DNA of 64,000 nucleotides, taken from positions 201,559 to 265,558 of the forward strand of contig DKFJ01000010.1 in assembly GCA_002452335.1 (NCBI GenBank), in the 5' to 3' direction. Of the stretch, positions 8,648 through 17,225 are shown piece after piece (position 1 is the first letter of the stretch; each line of letters opens with the position of its first letter). Source of the DNA: Deferribacteraceae bacterium UBA6799 (lineage in GTDB: Bacteria; Chrysiogenota; Deferribacteres; Deferribacterales; Geovibrionaceae). The notes beneath the pieces are model-generated. The model saw only the letters and a program-made list of their open reading frames with translations, did not search any database and had not been told where the DNA came from. The position numbers were made by a program, and so were the translations under genes.

Positions 8648-9885
8648 TGTTCAGTATATTAAAAATGGCGTTAAGAAATCTTTTCAGATATTCGAGAAGA
8701 ACCGTCCTGAACGTTTCCCTTATCGTTATCGGGGTAGTTTTCGTTTCGGTATTCGTATCCGTTTCCGGATCATTTAAAAATATGATGACTGCGCAGATTA
8801 CCGATTCCATGACAGGGCATGTGCAGATACATAGAAAAGGGTATATGGGGGCTGTCGAAACCCTGCCGCAGAATATGAATCTGAAATTTATGGCGCTGGA
8901 CAGGCTAGATGCCGCTCTTAAAGAAGTGGACGGAACGGAGGCTGTCAGCTACCGCATAAAGTTCGGAGGTATGTTCTCGACTTTTACCGAAACCTCCAAC
9001 ATCAGGCTGAACGGCATAGATCCGGAAAAGGAATTTAAAGTGGTTCCGCTCCTGCCGTCACGTATTCTGGAGGGCTCTAAAGATCTGAAGAGGGGTGAAA
9101 TAATTATCCCCAGACTCTTTGCCAACTCTATGAAGGTCAAGGTGGGCGACACAGTGGTGGTGGTCGCCAGCAACAAGGACGGTTCGGTGAACGGAAAACA
9201 GCTGAAAGTTTCCGGTATAGTTGAGAGCGCCACTGGACCTGGCGGGCGTGACGGATATGTCCATATAGACGACGCCGCGGAGATACTGCGCATGGATATT
9301 CCGGAGATAAGCGAGATAGCCGTCAGGCTGAAGGATTTTAATAAACTGCACGATTTCGAGAAAAATCTGACCGCCAGACTTTCCACGGAACTGAATAAAA
9401 AGGGACAGCCGATTTTTGACGTGCACACCTGGGAGAAACTGTCGCCATTTTATAATATAGCCAGGATGATAGATCTGATGACTCTTTTTGTTAAGGTTCT
9501 TCTGGTGGCCGTCGTAATGATTTCCATACTGAACGTGATGATAATGGCCGTGTATGAACGTATCAGGGAGATAGGAACCGCCGCCGCCATAGGGACTAAG
9601 CCCTATAAACTGCTGCTGCTGTTCCTGACGGAAGGAATGCTGATGGGTATCATCGGGGCGTTAATAGGGAGCGCTCTGAGCGTTGCCACTGTTTGGCTCA
9701 TAAACCTTACACAGATAACTTTCAATTTCGGTCAGCAGAAGGATATACTGCTCGTCGCTTCGGTTGACTATGCCCAGCTTGCCGCCGTGTCGCTGACCGT
9801 TGTGGCCGTGGCTGTGGCGGCGAGTATCCAGCCGGCGTTCAAGGCGTCGAAGATGGAGCCTGTGAAAGCTCTCAGACATGTTTAA
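8647..9885 (+). CDS. ABC transporter permease, FtsX/MacB/LolC-E family
   Basis: The protein is about 412 aa. It has one N-terminal membrane helix (about 20-42), a large periplasmic MacB_PCD-like domain (about 45-270), and three C-terminal helices (about 280-305, 325-355, 370-400). That is the four-helix topology of the LolC/LolE/MacB permeases. The start at 8647 overlaps the ATPase stop (TGATG) behind GGAGG; a GTG at 8644 is also in frame. With the downstream LolA-like protein and barrel, the likely job is moving a lipid, lipoprotein or hydrophobic compound from the inner membrane towards the outer membrane (inference). Confidence 0.88.
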   Translation: MFSILKMALRNLFRYSRRTVLNVSLIVIGVVFVSVFVSVSGSFKNMMTAQITDSMTGHVQIHRKGYMGAVETLPQNMNLKFMALDRLDAALKEVDGTEAVSYRIKFGGMFSTFTETSNIRLNGIDPEKEFKVVPLLPSRILEGSKDLKRGEIIIPRLFANSMKVKVGDTVVVVASNKDGSVNGKQLKVSGIVESATGPGGRDGYVHIDDAAEILRMDIPEISEIAVRLKDFNKLHDFEKNLTARLSTELNKKGQPIFDVHTWEKLSPFYNIARMIDLMTLFVKVLLVAVVMISILNVMIMAVYERIREIGTAAAIGTKPYKLLLLFLTEGMLMGIIGALIGSALSVATVWLINLTQITFNFGQQKDILLVASVDYAQLAAVSLTVVAVAVAASIQPAFKASKMEPVKALRHV

Positions 9886-9904
9886 AAAATAGAGAGGTAT
9901 TATT

Positions 9905-10276
9905 ATGAAAAAAATTCTTACCGCATTTTTGATGCTTGTTTTCTCCGTTTCATTCGCGGAACCGTATATCGCCGTGGCCTCTGATGGCGCAAAACCTGCC
10001 TCCGCTGTCAGCGAAACCGTAGGTAAGGCACCGTATTTCATCATCTTTGATGAAAAGGGAGTATATATGGAATCTGTCCCTAATCGGTTCAGAGGGACGG
10101 AGGGAGCGGGGCTGGCTGCTGTCGGTATGCTTAAGGACAGCGGAGTAAAGGTTATAATAGCACGGTCCTTTCCCAGCGAAAGATTTACCGTGTTTCTGAA
10201 GTCAAAGGACATGACCGGAAAACCGTTTAAAGGTTCTGCAGAAGACGGAGCCAAATCAGTTATTAAAAAGAAATAG
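9905..10276 (+). CDS. Exported NifX/NifB-type (dinitrogenase Fe-Mo cofactor) domain protein
   Basis: This 123-aa protein starts with a signal peptide (MKKILTAFLMLVFSVSFAEP, cleavage near 18). About 100 residues follow resembling the Nitro_FeMo-Co domain: IAVASDG, KAPYFIIFDEKG, and GAGLAAVGMLKDSGVKVIIA. Cytoplasmic family members carry iron-molybdenum cofactor precursors or serve as small metal-cluster carriers. Export to the periplasm is unusual. It is the third gene in the transporter operon, 19 bp after the permease, and no nitrogenase genes are in the window. Metal or cofactor binding here is inference from the fold; the substrate is not known. Confidence 0.75.
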   Translation: MKKILTAFLMLVFSVSFAEPYIAVASDGAKPASAVSETVGKAPYFIIFDEKGVYMESVPNRFRGTEGAGLAAVGMLKDSGVKVIIARSFPSERFTVFLKSKDMTGKPFKGSAEDGAKSVIKKK

Positions 10277-10285
10277 GTGGCTTTT

Positions 10286-11005
10286 ATGATACGTTTTTTA
10301 CTTGTTTTTCTGGTTCCTTTCTCGGTTTTTGCTCTGGAGCCTGCGGCTCTGTTGAAACAGATAGACAGAAACCTCAGTCCGGAGAGCTATGAGTCCTACA
10401 GAAAACTGATAAATATCGAGCCTTCCGGAGCAAAGAAGGAATACACTATGTTCACCGTCAAGAAGGGGCTGGACAAGGTCGCTTCCCTGTTCATCGCTCC
10501 GGCGAGCGAAAACGGCAGGAGCACTCTGCGTCTGGGGGACAATATGTGGCTCTACATCCCCAACATCGGTAAGCCGGTGAGGGTAACAAGTCTTCAGTCC
10601 GTAGTGGGCGGTGTGTTTAATAACGCCGATATTCTTCAGTTGGATTATTCGGCTGAATACGACGTGGTCAGGGTGGATGAGCAAAACGGTCTCTATATTC
10701 TTCAGCTGAAGGCTAAAACCAGAACAGTGGCTTATGACAGACTTGTCATCACCGCCGACAAAGCGAAAAAACTTCCGCAAAAGATTGACTGCATGACCGC
10801 CGACGGAATGCTTATCAAAACGCTCTATTTCAAGGAAGTGAAGGATTTCGGCGGCGGCATAGTGCGTCCCTCTGTCATTGAGACGGATTCGCCTCTGTAC
10901 AAGGGTTATAAATCAGTCATGATTTTTGCCGGGATAAAAAAGAGAGATTTTAAAAACGAAGTATTCACAATAGCCTATATGCCCAACATGGCGGAACTGA
11001 GATGA
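10286..11005 (+). CDS. Outer-membrane lipoprotein-sorting protein (LolA-like fold)
   Basis: The 239-aa protein has a cleaved signal peptide (hydrophobic core LLVFLVPFSVFA) and resembles COG2834 proteins: an amphipathic N-terminal helix (LLKQIDRNLSP), then a half-barrel of beta strands including MWLYIPNIGKPVRV and a VLQLKAKT-like strand. Such proteins accept a lipid-like cargo in a hydrophobic half-barrel in the periplasm. The ATG at 10286 follows an AGGTGG ribosome site; an in-frame GTG at 10277 is less likely. Its end overlaps the next start (ATGA). Pairing with a LolCDE-type transporter suggests an envelope shuttle system. Confidence 0.8.
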   Translation: MIRFLLVFLVPFSVFALEPAALLKQIDRNLSPESYESYRKLINIEPSGAKKEYTMFTVKKGLDKVASLFIAPASENGRSTLRLGDNMWLYIPNIGKPVRVTSLQSVVGGVFNNADILQLDYSAEYDVVRVDEQNGLYILQLKAKTRTVAYDRLVITADKAKKLPQKIDCMTADGMLIKTLYFKEVKDFGGGIVRPSVIETDSPLYKGYKSVMIFAGIKKRDFKNEVFTIAYMPNMAELR

Positions 11006-12243
11006 AAAAATTTGTAAAAGGCGGGGTCTTAGCACTCTGCCTTTTGTACGTCTCTGCCGTTCAGTGTGGCGAATATGATTTCGATCTGAGCGAGATAGAG
11101 AAAAAACCTTATTCAGTCGGCGGCAGTTTTGAGCTGAAATCAAATGTGTACGATTACGATACATCGTCGCCTGTCTTCGGACTGAAATATGATAATCCGG
11201 ATACGGCTGACTATCTGGTCGACCTTAGATTGAACCTGTCATACGAAGCGGGCGGTCTGAAATATACGGTGAAATCCGCTTCGAAATATTTTGGAAAGGC
11301 GGATGAATCACCCTATACAGATGTATCGCTTATGGAACATTATGTCAGCTATTCATCCGACGTCAGTTTTCGGGTTGACGCCGGAAAGAAAACCATGAAA
11401 TGGGGGAAAGGTTACGCCTACAACCCTGCGGCTTTTCTGGACAGACCGAAAAATATAGATTCCCCGGAAGATGCTCTGGAGGGCTACACGCTTGTCAGCG
11501 GTGAATATACGCTAAGTTTTCTGGGAGCGCTGAAGACGCTTTCGTTTAATCCGGCGGCTTATTATGTCGATGATAACTGGAACAGAGAGCTGGGGGCCGA
11601 CGATGGTGTTAATTTTGCCGGAAAGCTCTACGCTCTGCTTTATGATACTGACATTGACCTGATGTTTTCCGGAGGAGAGTCAAGGGGCGACAGGTTCGGA
11701 GCCGATTTTTCGCGGAATATCAGTTCAAATTTCGAGATACACGGCGAATACGCTAAATATTATGACGTACAGCGCCTGTCAGTGAGCGGATCCGATACTG
11801 TTGATTCTGATAACTGGATAATAGGTCTCAGGTACCTTACTGAAAACGAGATAACGTTAATCGCGGAGTTTTTTCATAAATCATCCGGTTATACCGTTGA
11901 CGAGATGAAGGAGTTTTATGCCGCGGCCGATTCCGATGCCGCCGCTTTTCCCGGGCGGTTACTGTCGATGCCTTATTCCAAAAACAATCCCATGCGGAAT
12001 TACTTTTATATGCGTGTGTCCTTTAAGGAGCCGGCAGGTGTGTTGTATTTCACTCCTGCAGTGACTCTTGTGGCGAACACTGACGACGGCAGCTTTTCAC
12101 TGGCTCCGGAAGCCGTTTACACAGGCGTAACCAACTATGAATTCAAACTGAAAGCCGTCCTGATGAACGGCGGGGCAGACAGCGAATATGGGGAAAAAAC
12201 CGCTGACGGCAGAATAGAAGCCTCGGTTACATATTATTTCTGA
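11002..12243 (+). CDS. Outer-membrane beta-barrel protein at the end of the ABC/LolA-like operon
   Basis: The protein is 413 aa with a signal peptide (about residues 1-22). Many alternating polar/hydrophobic strands follow, and the C-terminus (ASVTYYF) ends in Phe as in Bam-dependent barrels. The motif-poor sequence gives no specific family; it resembles the DUF1302-like or porin-type barrels that often follow COG2834 genes. Its start codon overlaps the stop of the LolA-like gene, so coupling is tight. The whole operon therefore spans inner membrane, periplasm and outer membrane. Cargo cannot be named. Confidence 0.72.
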   Translation: MKKFVKGGVLALCLLYVSAVQCGEYDFDLSEIEKKPYSVGGSFELKSNVYDYDTSSPVFGLKYDNPDTADYLVDLRLNLSYEAGGLKYTVKSASKYFGKADESPYTDVSLMEHYVSYSSDVSFRVDAGKKTMKWGKGYAYNPAAFLDRPKNIDSPEDALEGYTLVSGEYTLSFLGALKTLSFNPAAYYVDDNWNRELGADDGVNFAGKLYALLYDTDIDLMFSGGESRGDRFGADFSRNISSNFEIHGEYAKYYDVQRLSVSGSDTVDSDNWIIGLRYLTENEITLIAEFFHKSSGYTVDEMKEFYAAADSDAAAFPGRLLSMPYSKNNPMRNYFYMRVSFKEPAGVLYFTPAVTLVANTDDGSFSLAPEAVYTGVTNYEFKLKAVLMNGGADSEYGEKTADGRIEASVTYYF

Positions 12244-12341
12244 CATCACTCAGTGGACACTTTAATATATTTTGCCTATATAGTGGAAATATAGAAAGGT
12301 GCTGTGGTGAAAAAAAATATATTTTATTATGTCTGAATATG

Positions 12342-12371
12342 AAAAAGAGCTTAGTATTTGCTGGTCTTTTT
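12342..12371 (+). terminator. Possible terminator between converging operons
   Basis: AAAAAGA and TCTTTTT arms with a GC extension enclose a short loop in the gap between the barrel gene and the minus-strand haem operon. The hairpin is imperfect and AT-rich, so support is weak. Confidence 0.35.
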
Positions 12372-12454
12372 ACCTCTACGTTGACGAGAAAAACTTTTAC
12401 CTCCGATGAGTAGAAAGGACGTCTGCGATAAAAGAGCTACCTTAACGTGGCATA

Positions 12455-13204
12455 TTATTCACCGTATTTTTCCAGCATTTTTGACCCGGCGTAAAAGCAG
12501 ACCAGAGTGAGAATTATCAGCAGTATCCACGATAGAAGCGCCTCCGATCCGTGTCTCACGATGGTGGTGGTGTGACTGAGCGGCATCAGATAAACTATGC
12601 CTCTGAGCCAGTCCGGCAGGAAATTCAGCGGATAAAAAGTTCCGGAAAAGAAAGACATGGGCATGATGATGAAATTGGTCAGCACAGCGTGGTGTTCCAT
12701 GTCGTTGATAACCAGTCCGAACATAACCCCGGCGCATGAAAAGAAGGCGGCATTGAGCACCAGCGCCATCAGAGCCATCATGTCGAAGGGAAGGGTGTGG
12801 AATATAAGCGCCCCGGCAAGCATGATTGATATAACAGAGACCATCGACCTGATGATGCCGGACAGCACCAACCCCCGCATCACGGAAGCAGCGCTCACAG
12901 GGCTGGTCATCACTGTCTGAAATGCGCCGGACTGCAGCCTGCCCATGCTGACAGAGATGGACACCATGTTGAACGAGTTAGTCATGGAGCTCATGCAGGC
13001 TATCCCCTGCACCAGAAAAGCTCCGTAGTCCGGTATGCTGATGCGTGAGCCAAGCCCCAGCCCGAAAGCCATCAGGTAAAGAATAGGCGTTGATATGCTG
13101 TAGAACACGAAGCCCAGCCGCATCACTTTCTTTTTATACAGGAGTATCTCCCGGTAAAAAACGGCGTAGGTACCCCAGAATCTGTTAAGAAGTATGTCCG
13201 TCAT
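12455..13204 (-). CDS. ABC-2 type transporter permease
   Basis: The product is a 249-aa membrane protein with six predicted helices and the ABC-2/NodJ-like layout: N-terminal amphipathic region, FYSISTPILYLMAFGLGLG early, and a conserved MPMSFFSGTFYPL segment near 180. The latter is the signature area of ABC-2 permeases. It pairs with the ATPase encoded upstream (4-bp overlap) and closes the Fur-controlled haem operon. ABC-2 transporters usually export, so within this operon it may expel haem, a breakdown product or a siderophore-like compound (inference). Confidence 0.87.
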   Translation of the reverse strand: MTDILLNRFWGTYAVFYREILLYKKKVMRLGFVFYSISTPILYLMAFGLGLGSRISIPDYGAFLVQGIACMSSMTNSFNMVSISVSMGRLQSGAFQTVMTSPVSAASVMRGLVLSGIIRSMVSVISIMLAGALIFHTLPFDMMALMALVLNAAFFSCAGVMFGLVINDMEHHAVLTNFIIMPMSFFSGTFYPLNFLPDWLRGIVYLMPLSHTTTIVRHGSEALLSWILLIILTLVCFYAGSKMLEKYGE

Positions 13205-14031
13205 GCGCTTTTTCCGTATGAGATAAGCACGTCTTCCAGTTTTGTCCTGCGAACACGGTATTCCTCGAAATTATGTACGCTCAGATAGTCGTTCAGCAGT
13301 AAGCTGTCGCTGAACAGCATTGTTTTTGCCTGTCCTGTGCCATTGATGTCCAGAGCGTAAGTCCCTGCCTGATTGATCAGGCTGTCAGGCGTGTTCATAT
13401 GGATTATGCGTCCTTTTTCCATGATAGCTACCCGCCCGCACAGATATTCAGCTTCATCGGTGTAGTGGGTGGTCAGAAGGATGGATCGTCCTTCCGCCTT
13501 TATACTGTTGATGATGTCCCACATCTCCCGTCTTATCATCGGGTCCAGTCCTATGGTCGGCTCATCCATAAAAATCATTCCGGCGCCGGAGAGCAGAGCC
13601 CGGGCGGTCATCACACGCCTTTTCTGACCGCCGGAAAGAGCGCCTGTGCGCTCATTTCTTTTGTCGGCTATGTTCAGCCTTTCCAGCATATTTTCTATCT
13701 CTTTTTTTGCGTTTCTTTTGTTCCTGAGAAGGCAGTAGGTGTGGAGCGCCTCATACACGGTCAGCTCATATTCCAGATTCATCTCCTGAGATACGATCGC
13801 CATGTTCTGTCTGGCAAGATATCTGTTCCGCCACACATCTTCTCCATTGAGTGCGATGCTTCCGTTATCGGGGCGCAGAAGAGTCGCCAGCATTTTGATG
13901 GTGGTGGTCTTGCCTGCTCCGTTCTCACCCAGCAGACCGAAGATCTCACCCTTTTTTATGTCGAAGCTGATATCGTCCACGGCTTTCAGCCGACCGAATG
14001 ATTTTGATAGATTATCCACTTTCAGCATCAT
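13201..14031 (-). CDS. ABC-2 type transporter ATP-binding protein (DrrA/NodI-like)
   Basis: The ATPase is 276 aa from the chosen start. Walker A (GENGAGKTT) is at 35-43; signature LSGGQKRR, Walker B with MDEPTIGLDP and LLTTHYTDEAE are all intact. The C-terminal ~70 residues form the extra domain usual in DrrA-type proteins. The ATG at 14031 is preferred because it overlaps the stop of the upstream importer ATPase (ATGA) and follows a G-rich ribosome site; an upstream in-frame ATG at 14061 lies inside that gene. It works with the permease downstream. Confidence 0.88.
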   Translation of the reverse strand: MMLKVDNLSKSFGRLKAVDDISFDIKKGEIFGLLGENGAGKTTTIKMLATLLRPDNGSIALNGEDVWRNRYLARQNMAIVSQEMNLEYELTVYEALHTYCLLRNKRNAKKEIENMLERLNIADKRNERTGALSGGQKRRVMTARALLSGAGMIFMDEPTIGLDPMIRREMWDIINSIKAEGRSILLTTHYTDEAEYLCGRVAIMEKGRIIHMNTPDSLINQAGTYALDINGTGQAKTMLFSDSLLLNDYLSVHNFEEYRVRRTKLEDVLISYGKSA

Positions 14032-14804
14032 GCCACCCCTGTATAGAGAGCCGTGCGGCATCCGTCGGATTCTGTTATCCGGCTTTTCACACGGAAAATG
14101 TCATATAGATTTTTTTCGGTCACAACCTCATCGGAATTGCCGTCCAGAGCGGTTTCTCCGTTTTTCAGGGCTATCATGCGTCCGGAAAATCTGGAGGCAA
14201 GGTTGAGGTCGTGCAGAACCATAACGACGGTGAGCCCGCAGTTTTTGTTTAGTTTCTGTAGAAGCTCCAGTATCTCGAACTGATGGTGTATATCCAGATA
14301 GGTTGTGGGCTCATCCAGCAGAAGTATCTTCGGCTGCTGTGCCAGCGCCATGGCTATCCAGGCTCTCTGGCGTTCGCCTCCGGACAGTCTGCCTATGGGC
14401 ATGTGTCTTTTGTCGTCCAGTCCCGCGGCGCTGACCGCCCAGTTGACTATCTCTCTGTCCTCTTTGGTGAAGGATGACATAATCTTTTTATACGGACTGC
14501 GGCCGTATGCCGCCAGACAGTGAACGGGAATATCCTCCGGCGCTGAAGGCGACTGAGCCAGTATGCCTATGTTTCTGGCTATTTCGCTGCTGTTCAGCAT
14601 AGAGATGGATCTGCCGTCCAGAAATACTCTGCCTTCTGTCGGCTTTATCAGTCTGCCCAGACACTTCAGCAGTGTTGATTTACCCGATCCGTTGGGACCG
14701 ATCACAGATACCATGCTGCCTTCCTGAAAAGACAGGCTGATGTTCTTAATGACTGTTTTGCCGTTGTATCCGGCATGCAGTGATTCGCAAGAGAGCAGGC
14801 TCAT
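14028..14804 (-). CDS. FecE/BtuD/HmuV-type importer ATPase
   Basis: This 258-aa ATPase belongs to the iron-siderophore/haem/cobalamin import family. Walker A GPNGSGKST is at 36-44; signature LSGGERQR, Walker B LLLDEPTTYLD and the H-loop VLHDLN are all present. It is encoded after the FecCD permease with a 4-bp overlap. With HutX and HutW in the same operon the cargo is most likely haem, although cobalamin or a siderophore cannot be excluded from the ATPase alone. Confidence 0.9.
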   Translation of the reverse strand: MSLLSCESLHAGYNGKTVIKNISLSFQEGSMVSVIGPNGSGKSTLLKCLGRLIKPTEGRVFLDGRSISMLNSSEIARNIGILAQSPSAPEDIPVHCLAAYGRSPYKKIMSSFTKEDREIVNWAVSAAGLDDKRHMPIGRLSGGERQRAWIAMALAQQPKILLLDEPTTYLDIHHQFEILELLQKLNKNCGLTVVMVLHDLNLASRFSGRMIALKNGETALDGNSDEVVTEKNLYDIFRVKSRITESDGCRTALYTGVA

Positions 14805-15799
14805 CTGGTCCTCCTTTTCAGCAGATACAGAAAGAACGGAGCGCCCAAAAATGCCATCACAACACCCACGGGGAGCTCGTACGGGCTAAAAACCATTCTG
14901 GCCGCCGTATCGGCGAATATCACCGTTATAGCGCCGAAAACAGCGCTGAACGGGATCAGCAGTCTGTTGTCGGAACCAACTATCAGGCGGGTGATATGGG
15001 GGATTATCAGCCCCACAAATCCCAGAAGCCCTGCCACGCTGACAGCTGAGGCAGCCAGCAGTGCCGCCAGAATTGTCATGATGAATTTTACTTTTTCCAC
15101 GGACAGTCCCAGTCCCCTTGCGGCATCATCCCCCAGCATGAGTATGTTGAGGTATTTTGAGCCGAATACGGCGCCGAAAAGTCCCAGAACAGTGTAGGGC
15201 AGTATCATCCTGACGTGTATCCAGCTTCTGCCGCTGAGAGAGCCTGCCATCCAGTTCACCGTGCCCTGAACCTTGTCGCTGTAAAACACCATGAGAGCGG
15301 TCATAAAAGCGCCCAGAAAGGCGGCCAGAGCCACCCCCGCCAGAATAAGCCTGAGGGGGTGAGCTCCGCCGTCATAGGCAAGGAGATAGATTATCAGCGA
15401 TGTCAGTATCGCTCCGGTAAAAGCTGCAGGTGGAACTGCGTGGGTATAAGAGGGAAGGAGTATCATAACCGCCATGGCGAAAAGTCCGGCACCTGCCGAT
15501 ATGCCGATAATGCCGGGGTCTGCCAGCGGATTTTTCAATACAGACTGAAGTATGGCGCCCGAAAGGGCAAGGTTGATGCCGGTCAGCGCGCCTGTGATTA
15601 TGCGGGGCAGACGTATATTCATCATTATATGGTACATGCCTCCCTCATTGGCTCCGGTGAAAATACCGAATATCTCGGACAGGCTGATGCTAACCGTACC
15701 GAAGGCTACGCTGACGCATATTCCCGTGGTCAGCAGTATCAGACCTATGCCTCCGGTCATATATTTTTTTCTATTGTCCTGTTCCGTGTAGGATTTCAT
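14801..15799 (-). CDS. FecCD/BtuC-family importer permease
   Basis: The protein is 332 aa with about nine to ten membrane helices. Family landmarks include LPRIITGALTGINLALSGA near 60-80, GSLSGRSW near 180, and GLIIPHITRL about 265. These are the BtuC/FhuB/HmuU-type motifs. It forms the membrane channel of a periplasmic-binding-protein-dependent importer with the ATPase downstream and the binding protein upstream. Overlaps of 4 bp on both sides show a tightly coupled transcript. Confidence 0.92.
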   Translation of the reverse strand: MKSYTEQDNRKKYMTGGIGLILLTTGICVSVAFGTVSISLSEIFGIFTGANEGGMYHIMMNIRLPRIITGALTGINLALSGAILQSVLKNPLADPGIIGISAGAGLFAMAVMILLPSYTHAVPPAAFTGAILTSLIIYLLAYDGGAHPLRLILAGVALAAFLGAFMTALMVFYSDKVQGTVNWMAGSLSGRSWIHVRMILPYTVLGLFGAVFGSKYLNILMLGDDAARGLGLSVEKVKFIMTILAALLAASAVSVAGLLGFVGLIIPHITRLIVGSDNRLLIPFSAVFGAITVIFADTAARMVFSPYELPVGVVMAFLGAPFFLYLLKRRTR

Positions 15800-16725
15800 T
15801 TATAAAGCTCCGGATAAATCATCTGAGATAGTTCCGCCACTGCTTCGCCTGTGCGCACGGTGGGGTTTATGCCGTAGGTTTCGAATTTCAGGTTATAGAC
15901 CTTTCCGTTTTTAACAGCTCTCAGAGCCGACCATGCCGGGCTGGAGCTGAGCACGGAACCGGCTGCCGCGGTTTCCTTGTTGCTGTGATTTATCAGCATG
16001 ATGATATCCGGGTCGCCTGCTGTGACATATTCCAGATTGAGCGGGAGGAATCCTGCGGACATTTTATTCTTTTCATCTGTCTGCTTAATGCCTTCGGTTA
16101 TATTCCGTCCTCCGGCTGCGCTGAGCATCATGCCAGTGTAGCTGTTTGGCATCACCATGCTGTAGCTTTCCGGAGAGCCGAACAGCACCAGCACTTTTTT
16201 CTTTTTAATTGAGGCGGTGCGTTTTTTTACTCTGTCCATGCTGTGTTCTATGGCTCTTGCGGAGGTTTCGGCTTTTGTCCTGTTCCCTGTCAGCTCCCCG
16301 TAGAGACGTATTACTTTTGTCACATCTTCCGGTGTGGTGGGGCTGAAGAGAGCTGTCTTAATTCCGGCTCCTTTCAGAGTCTGCACCATGGACACATGAA
16401 ACGGAAAATTCATGCCGATGACCAGCTCCGGCTGAAGAGCCACTATACGCTCTATATCCGGGTTCTGCACCTGTCCCACGGACGGGATGCCTGCAAGCTG
16501 TTTAGCCACATATTCCGGTGTCGTGCTGCTGGCGGCATAGGCGAGCGGTTTTCCTCCGGCAGCCAAAAACATCTCAAGGTTGGAGCTGTTGAGCACCACT
16601 ATCCTGGTCAGTGGTGTTTTTATTGTGAAGGACGCTCCGGCGTGATCTCTGAATGTCATATCAGCATGAGCTGTGAATGTGCTGACGGTCAGTAATGCCA
16701 GCAGAGATAAGAGTATTTTTTTCAT
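15796..16725 (-). CDS. Periplasmic haem/iron-complex binding protein (TroA/BtuF fold)
   Basis: The product is 309 aa with a signal peptide (KKILLSLLALLTVSTFTAHA). Two lobes are joined by a long helix, as in class III binding proteins: RIVVLNSSNLEMFLAAGGKPLA starts the first lobe, GIPSVGQVQNPDIERIVALQPELVI the conserved linker to it. It captures ligand delivered by the TonB-dependent receptor and passes it to the FecCD permease. It is encoded between HutX and the permease and overlaps both. The haem assignment rests on operon context. Confidence 0.88.
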   Translation of the reverse strand: MKKILLSLLALLTVSTFTAHADMTFRDHAGASFTIKTPLTRIVVLNSSNLEMFLAAGGKPLAYAASSTTPEYVAKQLAGIPSVGQVQNPDIERIVALQPELVIGMNFPFHVSMVQTLKGAGIKTALFSPTTPEDVTKVIRLYGELTGNRTKAETSARAIEHSMDRVKKRTASIKKKKVLVLFGSPESYSMVMPNSYTGMMLSAAGGRNITEGIKQTDEKNKMSAGFLPLNLEYVTAGDPDIIMLINHSNKETAAAGSVLSSSPAWSALRAVKNGKVYNLKFETYGINPTVRTGEAVAELSQMIYPELYK

Positions 16726-17210
16726 TGCATATATCCTTGTCTGAGAGTGAGAAATCTTGTTTTTTGGTTCTGTTTCAGTTCCCCGTTTTTGTCTCTGCCC
16801 ACATGCACTTTGAATGCGGCTGCGCCATCCTTGTCGTATACCTGTACCGAGAGGCTTTCCTTGCCCATGAAGGGGCGGCTGACAAAAAAGATACTGCCGA
16901 ATCTGTCGGACATAAAATGTCCGCCCGCAGGCGCTGTATCGGAATGAATATTGTACATGCCGTGGCTGAATCTGCCTTCGGTCAGCTCCGATTTAACCTC
17001 GAAAATTACACTGCCGTTGGTAACTATTATCAGAACCTCCCCCCATTCGGAGATATCCTTCATTATGTCGGCAAAGTCGCTGACGGGCGCTTCCACAGCT
17101 TCACCTTCCAGCGCTCTGATTACGTCTCTCTCCGGGACATTCAGTGCTCTGGCGGTCATCACTGTTGCCGCACCTTTGTTGTCGTTCAGATAGTTCTTTA
17201 TTTCCTGCAT
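16722..17210 (-). CDS. hutX: HutX/ChuX-family cytosolic haem carrier
   Basis: This 162-aa protein resembles HutX/ChuX: an N-terminal helical part (YLNDNKGAATVMTARALNVPE) and a beta-sheet core with WGEVLIIVTNGSVIFEVKS and a late FFVSRPFMGKESLSVQVYDKDG stretch. These proteins bind haem in the cytosol after import and hand it to a degrading enzyme. It lies directly between the radical-SAM enzyme gene upstream and the binding-protein gene, which it overlaps by 4 bp. This gene and HutW are the strongest evidence that the operon handles haem. Confidence 0.85.
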   Translation of the reverse strand: MQEIKNYLNDNKGAATVMTARALNVPERDVIRALEGEAVEAPVSDFADIMKDISEWGEVLIIVTNGSVIFEVKSELTEGRFSHGMYNIHSDTAPAGGHFMSDRFGSIFFVSRPFMGKESLSVQVYDKDGAAAFKVHVGRDKNGELKQNQKTRFLTLRQGYMQ

Positions 17211-17225
17211 CTCGATCTCCTTATA

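Noticed and set aside
9905..10276. Nitrogenase gene cluster
   Set aside because: The NifX-like domain protein is exported and stands alone; no nif structural or assembly genes are present.
12307..12336. Nine-codon leader peptide-like frame (GTG AAA AAA ...) after the barrel gene
   Set aside because: It lies between converging operons, where no regulated downstream gene exists, and its codons show no attenuator theme.
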